Notes: a model not told the origin generated them from the sequence alone. A stretch of DNA of 64,000 nt from Nakamurella lactea DSM 19367 (GCF_000426645.1 NZ_KE384550.1:208733-272732), one strand, 5' to 3'. Positions 17,339 through 26,064 are shown, counted from the stretch's first letter. Numbers and translations: made by a program.

Positions 17339-17776
17339 TCAGGCCATCACGATGACGTCGTCACCGTCGACGCGCACCGGGTAGGTCCGGATGCTCCACT
17401 CCGGTTTGACGGCGGTGGTCCCGGTGGCGAGTTCGAATCCCCACTGATGCCAAGGGCAATAGATGAACTCACCCTCCCGGGCCTCGGAGGCACCGCCGGG
17501 GGCCGACGGGTCGACCACCGATCGCCCGTGGGTGCGGCCCAGGCACAGTGGGCCACCCTCGTGCGGGCAGTAGTTGGCGATCGCGTAGAACCGGCCACGC
17601 ACGTTGTACACGCCGACGCCGTAGCGGCCGATCGGGACGATCTTGTGCTGCCCGGGCGGGATCTCGGCCACCGTCGCCACTACATGCTCGCGGCCGGCGG
17701 GCAGCGGGTGGGCGACCACGCCGCGGGTCCGGCGGCCGTCGCTGCTGGTGACGGCGGCTTCGGACGGACCGCACAT
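17339..17776 (-). CDS. Rieske [2Fe-2S] protein
   Basis: A 145-residue Rieske-type ferredoxin. The cluster boxes are C70-P-H72 and C107-P-W-H110 (numbered from the ATG at 17776), separated by an enlarged loop. There is no membrane anchor and no catalytic oxygenase domain. Start: ATG 17776 shares its A with the TGA of the amidohydrolase (TGATG); a GTG one codon earlier is possible, and GAAGAGGG lies upstream. It probably works with the NuoF-like protein as an electron carrier for an oxygenase or other redox enzyme encoded elsewhere. Confidence 0.88.
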   Translation of the reverse strand: MCGPSEAAVTSSDGRRTRGVVAHPLPAGREHVVATVAEIPPGQHKIVPIGRYGVGVYNVRGRFYAIANYCPHEGGPLCLGRTHGRSVVDPSAPGGASEAREGEFIYCPWHQWGFELATGTTAVKPEWSIRTYPVRVDGDDVIVMA

Positions 17777-18927
17777 CACTGGATGACCCTCTTCTGCCCG
17801 GCCAGCGCCGGCACCTCGGTGGGCAGTCCGAACAGCTCGATGGCGTTGCCGAACATCACCTTTTCACGCATCCGGGCGGGGATGTGCTTGAGCAGCCACT
17901 GTGGGTCGTCGAAGGTCCAGTGCGGGTAGTCGGAGGAGAACAGCAGCATCGTGTCGGCCTGCATCCACTCCAGCGCCCTGGTCAGTTCCAGCTTGTTCTC
18001 CGGATAGTCCAGCGGCTGGGTGGTGAACCAGATGTTGTCCCTGACGTACTCACTCGGCTTGCGCTTGAGCCCGAGCTCACCGCTGCGGGCGGCTGCCATC
18101 GCGTCCATCCGCCACATCACCGGCAGGATCCAGCTGAAGGCATGTTCGATGAACACGATCTTCAGCTCCGGAAACCGGTCGAAGACACCGTCGAAGATCA
18201 GGCTCATCACCTGGTTCACCGCGAGCATCGAGTAGGTGACCATGAGGTCGTGGTTGTAGGTCATGAACCCGACCGGCGACATCGGCAGCTGCTCGTGCTC
18301 GCCGCGGCCGAGGTGACACGCCACCGGGATACCGTGCTTGACGGCGGCCGCCCAGACCGGGTCGTACTTCGGGTCGCCCCAGGCCGGGCGGGGCTCGGCG
18401 TCGATGAGGATCTGGGACATGAACGGGTGCCCGGCCCACTTCTCGATCTCGACGACCGCATCCGGCGGCGAACCGATGGCCGCACAGATGGATCCGCGAT
18501 AGCGCTGGTGCCAGTTGTGCTTCGCATCCAGCCAGCAGGAGTCCTGCCACAGGTTCGTGGCCTCGGTCATCGCCACCACCTCCTCGGTGGTCTGCCCCCG
18601 CTCGGGCAGCGGACCGAGGATCGCGATGTCGGAACCCGCCTCCAGGATCAGCTGGCGGAAGGTCAGCTCGGGGTCCGAGCCGGCGAAGTTGCCGTCACCC
18701 GGGAAGGTGTCGGTCCGCATCGCCATCGCGTGGTGATAGTCGGGCGCGTCGTAGTACACCCCGTTGCCGGCCATCCGTTTGCGATCGGACAGCAGTGAGC
18801 GGTACGGCTCGCGGACGAACGGCTCGAACTCGCCGCGTTTCGGTGTGGGGTGCACGTCGCAGTCCACGACGCGCAGCGGAACGGTCTGTTCGCCGAGCTG
18901 CCGAGGTTGTTCGGCCTGGACGGTCAT
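17776..18927 (-). CDS. Amidohydrolase family protein (ACMSD/COG2159-like), metal site intact
   Basis: A 383-residue TIM-barrel metal enzyme. The expected ligands are visible: D-x-D-x-H in VDCDVHP near the N-terminus, the His of VACHLGRG, the His of FIEHAFSW and the Asp of SSDYPHW. Relatives decarboxylate or hydrolyse, or cleave C-C bonds, in aromatic and steroid catabolism. ATG 18927 was preferred over GTG 18930 because AAGGAG is then six bases away. Directly upstream lies a paralogue that has lost most of these ligands (19005-20087); together they look like an active/inactive subunit pair. Confidence 0.85.
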   Translation of the reverse strand: MTVQAEQPRQLGEQTVPLRVVDCDVHPTPKRGEFEPFVREPYRSLLSDRKRMAGNGVYYDAPDYHHAMAMRTDTFPGDGNFAGSDPELTFRQLILEAGSDIAILGPLPERGQTTEEVVAMTEATNLWQDSCWLDAKHNWHQRYRGSICAAIGSPPDAVVEIEKWAGHPFMSQILIDAEPRPAWGDPKYDPVWAAAVKHGIPVACHLGRGEHEQLPMSPVGFMTYNHDLMVTYSMLAVNQVMSLIFDGVFDRFPELKIVFIEHAFSWILPVMWRMDAMAAARSGELGLKRKPSEYVRDNIWFTTQPLDYPENKLELTRALEWMQADTMLLFSSDYPHWTFDDPQWLLKHIPARMREKVMFGNAIELFGLPTEVPALAGQKRVIQ

Positions 18928-18949
18928 CACGGTCTCCTTTCGCGTGCTG

Positions 18950-19017
18950 CGGTTCGGGTGGTGCAGCGGTTCAGGTGGTGCAGCGGTTCAGGTGGTGCAG
19001 CGGTTCAGGTGGTGCTG
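18950..19017. repeat. 17-bp tandem repeat, about four copies
   Basis: The unit CGGTTCAGGTGGTGCAG begins at 18950, 18967, 18984 and 19001; the first copy has G for A and the last diverges at its end. The array lies between the two region-1 amidohydrolase genes, and the last copy contains the stop codon of the upstream (minus-strand) one. Confidence 0.95.
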
Positions 19018-20087
19018 ACGGTGACGCTGGGCAACTCGATGCCGTAGAGCCGGGCGGCGTTGCCGCCCAGTACCTTTGCCCGCTGCTGCGCGGTCCACGC
19101 CGACGGCAGGCTGTCGGGCGTGGTGTGCTGCCAGCTCGGGTAGGCCGAGCCGAACATCAGCATGTCGGCCTTGCCGGTGAAATCCAGCCATTCGGCCGCG
19201 AAGTCGGCCTCCGGCGGACCGTCCGCCATGCCCTGGACGAAGAACACGTGTTCTGGCAGGTAGTCACTGGGAATTCTTGGCGCCCAGGGGGTCTGCTCCA
19301 GGTGTGGCCGACCGAAGGTGTCGAACCGCCAGCTCATCGGGGTGAGCAGATCGGCGCCGCCGTCGGTCCAGACGATCTTCAGGTCGGGAAAACTCTCGAA
19401 GACGCCCTCGGCGATCATGTTGAACAGGTGCCACACGAAGGTCAGCGGCTGGTAGGCGGCCAGGTGCGCGTAGGTCCTGGTGATCCCGGACGGGGTCGGC
19501 GAGAATCGGGTCCCGGTACCCATTTCGATGTGCACGGCAACCGGCAGCCCGGCCTCGCAGGCCGCCCGCCAGAGCGGCCGGAACTGTGCCCTGCCGTACG
19601 GCGCCTGCGACTGCATCGGGATGCCGATCTGCACCACCCGGGGGTGGTCGGCCCATTTCTCGATCTCGGCAACGGCGGAGTCGATGTCGTTGGGGTTGAC
19701 CCTGATGGTTCCGCGGTAGCGGTCGGCATACGGTCCGTCGTCCAGCCATCGCTCGACGAGCATCCGGTTGGTGGCGGCGAGCACCGCGGTCCCCAGGTGC
19801 CAGTCCGGGAAGGTCGACGCGGCCGTCATCGGGTGCAGCACGGCGATGTCGGCGCCCTGCTCGTCGAGTACTGCCTTGCCGGTTGCCACCGGGTCCGAAC
19901 CCGGGTGGGCGCGTTTCGGCAGCTCGCTGCCCGGCGTGTACCTGGGGCCGGCCACCGGGGCGAACCAGCTGACGTCCGTGTGCGGGTAGCCGCGGCTGGC
20001 GAACGGCTCGGCAAGGTGGCCGCGCAGATCCTTGTCCGAGGCGAAGAAGACACCGACGCTGGCATCGATGACCGGTGTGTCACTCAT
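19005..20087 (-). CDS. Amidohydrolase-fold protein lacking most metal ligands (pseudoenzyme)
   Basis: A 360-residue paralogue of the neighbouring amidohydrolase. The fold pattern is kept (EIEKWADHPRVVQIGIPM, LPVAVHIEMG, FGSAYPSW, KVLGGNAARLYG). However, N-terminal DCDVH is DASVG, EH is DG (WTDGGADLL) and the metal Asp of SDYPH is Ala (SAYPS); only the His of VAVHIEMG remains. It therefore cannot bind the usual zinc and is probably a structural or regulatory subunit, or a substrate-binding partner of the active copy. Its stop codon is inside the last unit of a 17-bp tandem repeat. An AGGAG site precedes ATG 20087. Confidence 0.85.
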   Translation of the reverse strand: MSDTPVIDASVGVFFASDKDLRGHLAEPFASRGYPHTDVSWFAPVAGPRYTPGSELPKRAHPGSDPVATGKAVLDEQGADIAVLHPMTAASTFPDWHLGTAVLAATNRMLVERWLDDGPYADRYRGTIRVNPNDIDSAVAEIEKWADHPRVVQIGIPMQSQAPYGRAQFRPLWRAACEAGLPVAVHIEMGTGTRFSPTPSGITRTYAHLAAYQPLTFVWHLFNMIAEGVFESFPDLKIVWTDGGADLLTPMSWRFDTFGRPHLEQTPWAPRIPSDYLPEHVFFVQGMADGPPEADFAAEWLDFTGKADMLMFGSAYPSWQHTTPDSLPSAWTAQQRAKVLGGNAARLYGIELPSVTVSTT

Positions 20088-20138
20088 CGTCGACTCCTGT
20101 TGCTGGATGGAGGTCTTGGCGTCATCGCCGGTTCGGCG

Positions 20139-21023
20139 TCACTCGTCGAAGAAGTCGAGCAGGGCGTCGGCGGCGTCCGGCCACGGGTCGAAGTGACTGC
20201 CGGTGCCGGCAACAACGCCCTTGACGGCCTGCTCCCAGGCGTCCTCCGGCCATGGCGGTTCGATCAGCTTCGACCCCTTGATCAGGGCGTGCACCTCGTA
20301 GGACGTCCGCTTCGGGTGGTCGATGTCGTTCTCGCCGCCGCGGATCACCATGGTGGGCACGGTGAGGTCCGCGAACTGGTAGTCGGGCACCCCGGGGATC
20401 GCCTCGTTCGGCTTGGGAATGAAGGCGTTCAGCCAGCGGTACATGGTGCGTTCGAACTCGTCGGCCCCGATGGCGCGCAACCGGTCAGCGTTGCGCGGGT
20501 TGTTCTGGCACAGTTCCGACCAGCTACCGGCGATGCCCTTCATCTTGATGACGGCCTCGATCCCGGCCGCCTTGACCGTGCGGATCTCGTTCAGGATGTA
20601 CACGCCGGCCAGCGACATGGTCGAGAAGGTGCCGCCGACTACGTGCCAGACAGCGAGTTTCTCGACCCGCTCGGGGTACTGCAGGGCAAAGACGATGCTG
20701 TCCCTGGCTCCGCCGGAACCACCTGCCACCACCAGCTTCTCGATGCCGACGGCGTCCAGCAGCTTGGCCAGCGTTTCGGCCCGCATGTGCGACTCGCTGT
20801 CGCCGAAGAGCTGGATGTCGGACTGCCCGCAATTGGGACGGTCCCACAACAGCACCCGCTTGCCGCCGGCAACCAGCTTTTCCGCCAGTTCGTGGACACC
20901 CCCCTGGTCCTTGGAGAACCGGCCGCCCGGCGTCAACACCACCGGCCGGCCGTCCTCTGGTCCCAGGAGTTCGTAGACGACCACGCCGCCGTTGATCTCG
21001 ACCTGCTGGTTGCTCACATGCAT
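20139..21023 (-). CDS. Alpha/beta-hydrolase
   Basis: A 294-residue alpha/beta-hydrolase. The nucleophile elbow is GGSGGA with S103, the oxyanion region is LTPGGRFSKDQGG, and the C-terminal catalytic His sits in GTGSHFDPWP. The WDRPNCGQSD motif is typical of C-C and ester hydrolases such as meta-cleavage-product hydrolases. It is the first gene of the unit hydrolase - two amidohydrolases - Rieske - NuoF-like - ferredoxin - TetR2. Operator 21072-21087 lies 48 bases ahead of ATG 21023; a GTG two codons upstream is an alternative start. Confidence 0.85.
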   Translation of the reverse strand: MHVSNQQVEINGGVVVYELLGPEDGRPVVLTPGGRFSKDQGGVHELAEKLVAGGKRVLLWDRPNCGQSDIQLFGDSESHMRAETLAKLLDAVGIEKLVVAGGSGGARDSIVFALQYPERVEKLAVWHVVGGTFSTMSLAGVYILNEIRTVKAAGIEAVIKMKGIAGSWSELCQNNPRNADRLRAIGADEFERTMYRWLNAFIPKPNEAIPGVPDYQFADLTVPTMVIRGGENDIDHPKRTSYEVHALIKGSKLIEPPWPEDAWEQAVKGVVAGTGSHFDPWPDAADALLDFFDE

Positions 21024-21071
21024 CGCCACCTGTTCTCGCTCCGTTGCGCCGGCTGTCGGGTGGCAGCCGAA

Positions 21072-21087
21072 CCAAATACTTGTTCAC
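21072..21087. promoter_or_regulatory. Operator D of the island regulon
   Basis: CCAAATACTTGTTCAC, read on the minus strand as GTGAACAAGTATTTGG, matches operator H in its right half (AAGTATTTGG). It is 48 bases before the alpha/beta-hydrolase, first gene of the unit that ends with the double TetR gene. A shorter CCACCAGGTGG repeat lies 33 bases further at 21121-21131. Confidence 0.65.
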
Positions 21088-21163
21088 ATCGTCGGGCAGG
21101 GGTGTCCGTCGCCTCATTATCCACCAGGTGGTCGGTTTACGGAACCGTTGATCGGCACCTCCG

Positions 21164-21622
21164 TCAACCGAACACCAGTCGTACCTCGCTGTTCAGCGCC
21201 GATACCAGTGCGGTGTGCACCCGGCTCTCCGGCACCCGGTCCTGCTCGGTCGCCGGCAGGGTGACCGTCACCAGTTCGCCATCGGGGGTGCTGGACCGGT
21301 GGACAACGCCGGCCAGACCGAACCCGGCGAGCACCCCCAGCACGTCGTCGTCGGTACCCCGGCTGACGAACGTCATCACCCCCGCAGTGCAGTCGGTGCC
21401 GAATGCGGTGCCGGCCGCCGCCGCCACAGTGTCGGCCAGCGCCCCGGGATCGGCGGTCTGGACCACCACCTCGATCTCCCGCCGGTGCCCCGGCGGGGTC
21501 TGCGACGGCGGCGCCACCACCTGGTAGCCGAGGCCTCGCAGCTGCCGGATCCCGTCGGCATAACGATCCGACGTCAGCTCACCGGCGGCATCGACGCCGA
21601 CCCTGATCACCGCGGTGCGCAT
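21164..21622 (-). CDS. Conserved-looking hypothetical protein
   Basis: A 152-residue soluble protein that I do not recognise. It begins [21 protein letters not shown], has no signal peptide, membrane segment or cysteine motif, and alternates beta-like and alpha-like stretches ([32 protein letters not shown]), consistent with a small alpha+beta domain, perhaps two related halves. A GGGAGA site sits before ATG 21622. It is 39 bases after the thiolase on the same strand and GC and codon use match the neighbours, so it is likely a real gene of the thiolase unit. Confidence 0.65.
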   Translation of the reverse strand: MRTAVIRVGVDAAGELTSDRYADGIRQLRGLGYQVVAPPSQTPPGHRREIEVVVQTADPGALADTVAAAAGTAFGTDCTAGVMTFVSRGTDDDVLGVLAGFGLAGVVHRSSTPDGELVTVTLPATEQDRVPESRVHTALVSALNSEVRLVFG

Positions 21623-21661
21623 GTCGGGTGTCTCCCGCGACCTGGTCGTCCCCGCGCCGGA

Positions 21662-22882
21662 TCAGAGGCGCTCGATGACGGTCGCGGTGGCCATCCCGCC
21701 GCCGGTGCACATGGTGACCAGCCCGGTCTGCAGGTCCCGGCGTTCCAGCTCGTCCAGCAGGGTGGCAAGGAGGATCGGGCCGCTGGCCCCGATCGGGTGG
21801 CCGAGGGCGATGGCCCCGCCGTTGACGTTCACCTTGTCGTGATCGACGCCGGTTTCGGCCAGGAACCGCAGCACCACGGCCGCGAAGGCCTCGTTCACCT
21901 CGAGCAGATCGATGTCCTTGAGCGACATCCCGGCCCGCTGCACGCATTTCTGGGCGGCCGGTCCCGGTGCGGTGAGCATGATGACCGGTTCGGCGCCGGC
22001 CACCGCGGTCGAGACCACCCGGGCCCTGGGTTTCCAGCCGTTCTCCTCGACCGATCGTTGGCCGGCCAGCAGCACCGCGGCCGCGCCGTCGGCCAGGCCG
22101 GAGGAGTTCCCGGCGTGGTGGACGTGGTCGATCCCGGTGACCTCCGGGTACACCTGGCGGGCCATGTCGTCGAACGATTCGGCAAAGCCGTCGAAGACCG
22201 TGGCCCCGAGTTCGGTGAACGACGGCCTCAGGGCCGCCAGCGACTCGGCGGTGGTCGCCCTTGGCAGTTCCTCGTGGTCGAGCACCAGCTTGCCTCCGGC
22301 GGTGACCGGGACCATCGATGCGTCGAAGCGTCCTTCGGCGATCGCCGCGGCCGCCCGGCGCTGGGACTCGGCGGCGTAGCCGTCGACATCGGCCCGACCG
22401 AAGCCGCCGACGGTGGCGATCAGGTCGGCGGAGACGCCCTGCGGGATGATCGGATGCCGTTGCCGCAGTGCGGGATTGCCGCCATCGAGAGTGAGTCGCC
22501 CGCCCCCGGGGTAGCGGGACATCATCTCCACTCCGGCGGCGACCACCAGGTCGCTCTGGCCGGCGGCGATCATCGCGGCGGCATTGTTGTAGGCCTGCTG
22601 TCCTGACCCACAGTTCCGATTCAGCGTGTAGCCGGACACCGAGTCCGGCCAGCCGGCGGCCAGCACCCCGAGCCGGCCGATGCAGTCGCCGTGGTCTCCG
22701 GCGTCATTGGCACAGCCGGTCGGCACGTCGTCGACGGCCGCCGGATCGAGCCCGGTGCGTTGCTGCAGCGACTGCAGGACTCCGGCCAGGAGCTCCTGCG
22801 GGTGCACCCCGTGCAGTGCGCCGGCGGCCTTCCCCTTGCCCCTTGGCGTACGCACGATGTCGACGATGTAGGCGTTGTCCAT
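21662..22882 (-). CDS. Acetyl-CoA C-acyltransferase (thiolase)
   Basis: A 406-residue thiolase, the second of the island. The nucleophile is the Cys of [34 protein letters not shown] and CTGGGMATA complete the active site. I start it at ATG 22882 ([18 protein letters not shown]), which aligns with the family N-terminus; a start four codons earlier is possible. The operator at 22901-22916 lies 18 bases upstream, between this gene and the divergent SDR gene. FadA-type cleavage of 3-oxoacyl-CoA is expected. Confidence 0.9.
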   Translation of the reverse strand: MDNAYIVDIVRTPRGKGKAAGALHGVHPQELLAGVLQSLQQRTGLDPAAVDDVPTGCANDAGDHGDCIGRLGVLAAGWPDSVSGYTLNRNCGSGQQAYNNAAAMIAAGQSDLVVAAGVEMMSRYPGGGRLTLDGGNPALRQRHPIIPQGVSADLIATVGGFGRADVDGYAAESQRRAAAAIAEGRFDASMVPVTAGGKLVLDHEELPRATTAESLAALRPSFTELGATVFDGFAESFDDMARQVYPEVTGIDHVHHAGNSSGLADGAAAVLLAGQRSVEENGWKPRARVVSTAVAGAEPVIMLTAPGPAAQKCVQRAGMSLKDIDLLEVNEAFAAVVLRFLAETGVDHDKVNVNGGAIALGHPIGASGPILLATLLDELERRDLQTGLVTMCTGGGMATATVIERL

Positions 22883-22900
22883 GCCGGCCACCATAGCAAC

Positions 22901-22916
22901 CCAACCGGATGGTGGG
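22901..22916. promoter_or_regulatory. Operator E of the island regulon
   Basis: CCAACCGGATGGTGGG lies between the divergent thiolase (18 bases) and SDR (50 bases) genes. It is flanked by a further AACC/GGTT pair that extends the dyad. Confidence 0.7.
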
Positions 22917-22965
22917 TTACCCTGCGAAGGTCAGCAGCACGAAACGGTGGAGCGAGGGAGTCAAG

Positions 22966-23838
22966 GTGACCGAGGAACTGCGGTTTGACGACAGGGTGGC
23001 GATCGTGACGGGGGCCGGCGGCGGCCTGGGCCGCGCCCACGCCCTGCTGCTCGCATCCCGCGGCGCCAAGGTCGTCGTCAATGATATCGATCGCCCCGGC
23101 ACGGATGGCCGCACCCCCGCCGCCGTGGTGTGCGCGGAGATCGAAGCCGCCGGCGGCACCGCGGTGCCGGTGGACGTGTCGGTGGCCGCACCGGCCGCCG
23201 GCGCTGCCGTGGTGCAGTCCGCGTTGGACGCGTTCGGTCGGATCGACATCATCGTCAACAACGCCGGCATCGTCCGCGACCGGTCGTTCGCCAAGATGAG
23301 CGAGCAGGAGATCACCGAGGTGCTGGACGTGCACCTGCTGGGTTCGCTGCGGCTGACCCAGGCGGCCTGGCCGCACCTGGTGCAGGCCGGCTACGGGCGG
23401 GTCATCGTCACCACCTCGGTGGCCGGACTGTTCGGCAACTTCGGCCAGGCCAACTACTCCTCGGCCAAGGCCGGGCTGGTCGGGCTCGGCCGCACCCTGG
23501 CCATCGAGGGCGCCCGTAAGGGCATCAAGGTCAACATCATCTCTCCCGGCGCCGCCACCCCGATGACCGCTGCGCAATTGCCGGAGGAGATGCACGAGGC
23601 CATGTCGCCCGACCGGGTCTCCACCATGGTCGGCTATCTGGCACACGAGACCTGTTCGGTGACCGGCGAGATCTTTTTCGCCGTCGCGGGGCGCTATGCC
23701 CGGGACATCATCATCGAGACCGAGGGTTACACCAACACCGAGGCCACCATCGAGGACATCGCCGCCAACCTCGAGCAGATCATGGACACCCGGCATTGGT
23801 CCATCCCCTCGGAATCCCTGGCGTTGCCGCAGGTCTGA
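22966..23838 (+). CDS. SDR-family (3R)-hydroxyacyl-CoA dehydrogenase-like protein
   Basis: A 290-residue short-chain dehydrogenase. TGAGGGLGRAHA binds NAD(P), VNNAGIVRD follows, and the catalytic Ser-Tyr-Lys are in TTSVAGLFGN...ANYSSAK. The pattern (LLLASRGAKVVVND, GGTAVPV) is that of the dehydrogenase domain of peroxisomal multifunctional enzyme type 2 and mycobacterial Hsd4B-like proteins, which oxidise 3-hydroxyacyl-CoAs. I chose GTG 22966 because a GAGGGAG site is six bases upstream and the protein then starts at the family boundary. It stands alone on the + strand, divergent from the thiolase. Confidence 0.87.
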   Translation: MTEELRFDDRVAIVTGAGGGLGRAHALLLASRGAKVVVNDIDRPGTDGRTPAAVVCAEIEAAGGTAVPVDVSVAAPAAGAAVVQSALDAFGRIDIIVNNAGIVRDRSFAKMSEQEITEVLDVHLLGSLRLTQAAWPHLVQAGYGRVIVTTSVAGLFGNFGQANYSSAKAGLVGLGRTLAIEGARKGIKVNIISPGAATPMTAAQLPEEMHEAMSPDRVSTMVGYLAHETCSVTGEIFFAVAGRYARDIIIETEGYTNTEATIEDIAANLEQIMDTRHWSIPSESLALPQV

Positions 23839-23860
23839 GGCCTTCGGGATCCGGATCTGT

Positions 23861-23890
23861 CCGCCGACCGGCGTCCTCGGCGGCCGGCGG
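23861..23890. terminator. Possible hairpin terminator between convergent genes
   Basis: CCGCCGACCG and CGGCCGGCGG (one mismatch) are separated by ten bases, in the gap between the convergent SDR and dehydrogenase genes. No T-run follows, as is usual in actinobacteria. Confidence 0.4.
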
Positions 23891-23903
23891 TGCCGCCCGG
23901 TCG

Positions 23904-25067
23904 TCAGGACCTGCTGCTCCGCCGGCTGCGGGGCAGGCCGAGCCGCCGTTCGGCGACGACGCCGCGGAGCACTTCGGAGGTGCCGCCGTAGATGGTGGCG
24001 ATCTGCGCCTCGCGGTAGATCTGCTGGATCTCGCCGCCGGCCGGCGCAGCTGGATCACCCGGCGGGCGAGCCCCGGCGGGTCCGGTGGCGGCCAACATCA
24101 TGCCGGCATCGCGGATGAGTGCCTCGGTGGCGAAGACCTTGGCCATGGCCCCTTCGACATAGCCGGCGCCGGGATCGTTGCGCGCCGCACTCGCCCGCTC
24201 ACCCAGCAGCCGCGACACCTCGGTGTCGGCGACCAGACGGCCGAACCGGCTCAGCACACCGGCATTCAACTGGCGGCCCGATCCCACGATCGCCTCGCGA
24301 CTCGCATCGACCAGCCGGTGCAGTTGGGCGGCGAACTCCGGGCCGCGCTCGAACGCCAGGGCCAGGGTGACGACCTTCCAGCCGTCGCCGACCTCGCCGA
24401 TCCGGGCGTCGTCGCCGACGTGTACATCGGAGTAGAACGTGGCATTGGTGCGCTCGCCGGAGAGCGTGAAGATCGGCGTCACCGCGAACCCCTGCGCATC
24501 CGTCGGCACCAGGAACATCGTCATACCTTGGTGTTTCGGCGCGTCCGGGTCCGTGCGGGCCAGCAGAAAGATGTAGCCGGCCTCGTGGGCGAGGGTGGTG
24601 AAGATCTTCTGTCCGTTGATCAGCCAGCCGTCCCCTTCGCGGGTCGCCCTGGTACGCACCGACGCCAGGTCCGAGCCCGCCTCCGGCTCGGAGTAGCCCA
24701 GGGCGAGAACCAGTTCGCCGGCCAGCACCCGCGGCAGAATGCGCGCGCGCTGTTCGGGCGTGCCGACCCGGCGGATGGTTTCCGCGATGATGAGGGTGAT
24801 CGACAGGCCGAGCGCCGGTGCACCGGCCAGCGTCATCTCCTCCCACAGGATGTCCTTGTGGACCTGGTCCAGGCCGGCGCCGCCCTCGTTCTTGGGCCAG
24901 GCGAGTCCGATCCAACCGCGTTCGGCGAGCTTGCGATGAAAGCCCCAGTCGTGCAACGTTCCCGTCTCCGCCGCCCGGACCTGCATCTGCGGGGTCAGTT
25001 CGGCGGCGATCATCTCGCGCGCCTCGCGGCGGAACTCCTGGCTCGCGCCGTTGATCGAGAAGTCCAT
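23904..25067 (-). CDS. Acyl-CoA dehydrogenase, large subunit
   Basis: A 387-residue FAD enzyme. Signature segments: GLAWPKNEGGAGLDQ, ALGYSEPEAGSDLASVRTRA, GQKIFTTLAHEAGY and the C-terminal IATIYGGTSEVLRG. ATG 25067 starts MDFSINGASQEF. The same frame stays open far upstream, but that part overlaps the next dehydrogenase gene out of register and is not coding. A Gly/Pro-rich insertion (GPAGARPPGDPAAPAGG) precedes the last helix. It pairs with the small subunit encoded 19 bases upstream and is last in the four-gene dehydrogenase unit behind operator 28471. Confidence 0.88.
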   Translation of the reverse strand: MDFSINGASQEFRREAREMIAAELTPQMQVRAAETGTLHDWGFHRKLAERGWIGLAWPKNEGGAGLDQVHKDILWEEMTLAGAPALGLSITLIIAETIRRVGTPEQRARILPRVLAGELVLALGYSEPEAGSDLASVRTRATREGDGWLINGQKIFTTLAHEAGYIFLLARTDPDAPKHQGMTMFLVPTDAQGFAVTPIFTLSGERTNATFYSDVHVGDDARIGEVGDGWKVVTLALAFERGPEFAAQLHRLVDASREAIVGSGRQLNAGVLSRFGRLVADTEVSRLLGERASAARNDPGAGYVEGAMAKVFATEALIRDAGMMLAATGPAGARPPGDPAAPAGGEIQQIYREAQIATIYGGTSEVLRGVVAERRLGLPRSRRSSRS

Positions 25068-25086
25068 TGGTGTCGTCCCTTCGCCC

Positions 25087-26064
25087 TCAGCCGTTGACCC
25101 TGTCGGCGCCGACCTGTGTCCACACGGCCTCCGGGTCGCCGCCGGCCAGCCGCAAGCCGTGCGCGCGGCGCAGGAACAGCTGCGGGTCGTAATCCAGGGT
25201 GTAGCCGTATCCGCCGTGGACGTGCAACGCCGCCTCGACGGATTCGATCGCCGTCTGCGCGGCGTAGGCGTAGGCCACCGTTGCCGCCGCTTCCCACGGC
25301 AGTCCGGCATCGCAGCACCAGGCTGCTTCCCGGACGAGCAGCTGGGCGCCGTCCGCTGCCATCGCGACGGTGGCCAGCCGCTCCTGCACGGCCTGGAACG
25401 AACCGATCGGCACTCCGAACTGGTGGCGGTCACGGGCGTACCGGCCGGCGACGTCCAGGGCCTCCAACGCGAGCCCGGCACAGCCGGCGGCGGTGACCAG
25501 GCGCCATTCGGCGGCGGCAACGGCATGGGCCTGCGCGGCCGGCGGTCCGGCCGCCAGGACCACCCGGTCGCCGCCATCGAGGGAGCGATCCGCCGCGGCC
25601 AGGAACCCGAAATCCTCGACCCCCGACGACTTTCCGGCGACCAGCACGAGCGTGTCGCCGTCCAGACCCAGCACGAGGTCGGCGACCGAGCCACCCGGCA
25701 CCATCGGCAATCTCCCCTGCTGGGCGGGCAGCGGCGAGAACGCCATGGGCGCCCCGGCCGGCACGTCATCGTGTCCCAGCCGCTGCAGCAGCCGGCGGGC
25801 CACGATCGTCTCGGCGATCGGCGCGCAGGCAAGGTGCCGGCCGGCCGCCTCGGCGACCAACACGATGTCGACGAACGCACCACCACCGTCCGGCCCGGGA
25901 ATCGCCAGATCGAACAGCCCGATGTCGACCAGGGCGGACCACAGTGCCGGGTCGAAGCCGGCGGACTGTGCCGCCCGCACCCGGTCGCGGGACGATTCAC
26001 GGGCGAACAGGTCGGTGAACGCCGAGGCGATCGCCTGCTCATCGTCGGACAGCCGCAGGTCCAC
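25087..26064 (-). CDS. Acyl-CoA dehydrogenase, small partner subunit
   Basis: A 325-residue dehydrogenase-like subunit. It has the N-terminal helical domain (MDLRLSDDEQAIASAFTDLFARES) and C-terminal helical domain (RDRHQFGVPIGSFQAVQERLA, VHGGYGYTLDYDPQLFLRR), with a reduced middle domain lacking the flavin signature. Asp stands where homomeric enzymes often have the catalytic Glu (GYTLDY). The start is GTG 26064, with AGGAGA six bases upstream. It forms a presumed alpha2beta2 enzyme with the product of 23904-25067. Confidence 0.85.
   Translation of the reverse strand: MDLRLSDDEQAIASAFTDLFARESSRDRVRAAQSAGFDPALWSALVDIGLFDLAIPGPDGGGAFVDIVLVAEAAGRHLACAPIAETIVARRLLQRLGHDDVPAGAPMAFSPLPAQQGRLPMVPGGSVADLVLGLDGDTLVLVAGKSSGVEDFGFLAAADRSLDGGDRVVLAAGPPAAQAHAVAAAEWRLVTAAGCAGLALEALDVAGRYARDRHQFGVPIGSFQAVQERLATVAMAADGAQLLVREAAWCCDAGLPWEAAATVAYAYAAQTAIESVEAALHVHGGYGYTLDYDPQLFLRRAHGLRLAGGDPEAVWTQVGADRVNG

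Noticed and set aside
21121-21131. CCACCAGGTGG as a ninth operator
   Set aside because: Too short and lacking the AACC/GGTT arms; it may be chance in GC-rich DNA.
18795-21527. A 910-codon open frame on the plus strand
   Set aside because: It is antisense to three well-supported genes and its translation has no recognisable motif.
23904-26042. A fused 712-residue dehydrogenase read from one open frame
   Set aside because: The first ~325 codons are out of register with the real small-subunit gene at 25087-26064 and have no family similarity; long open shadow frames are normal at this GC content.
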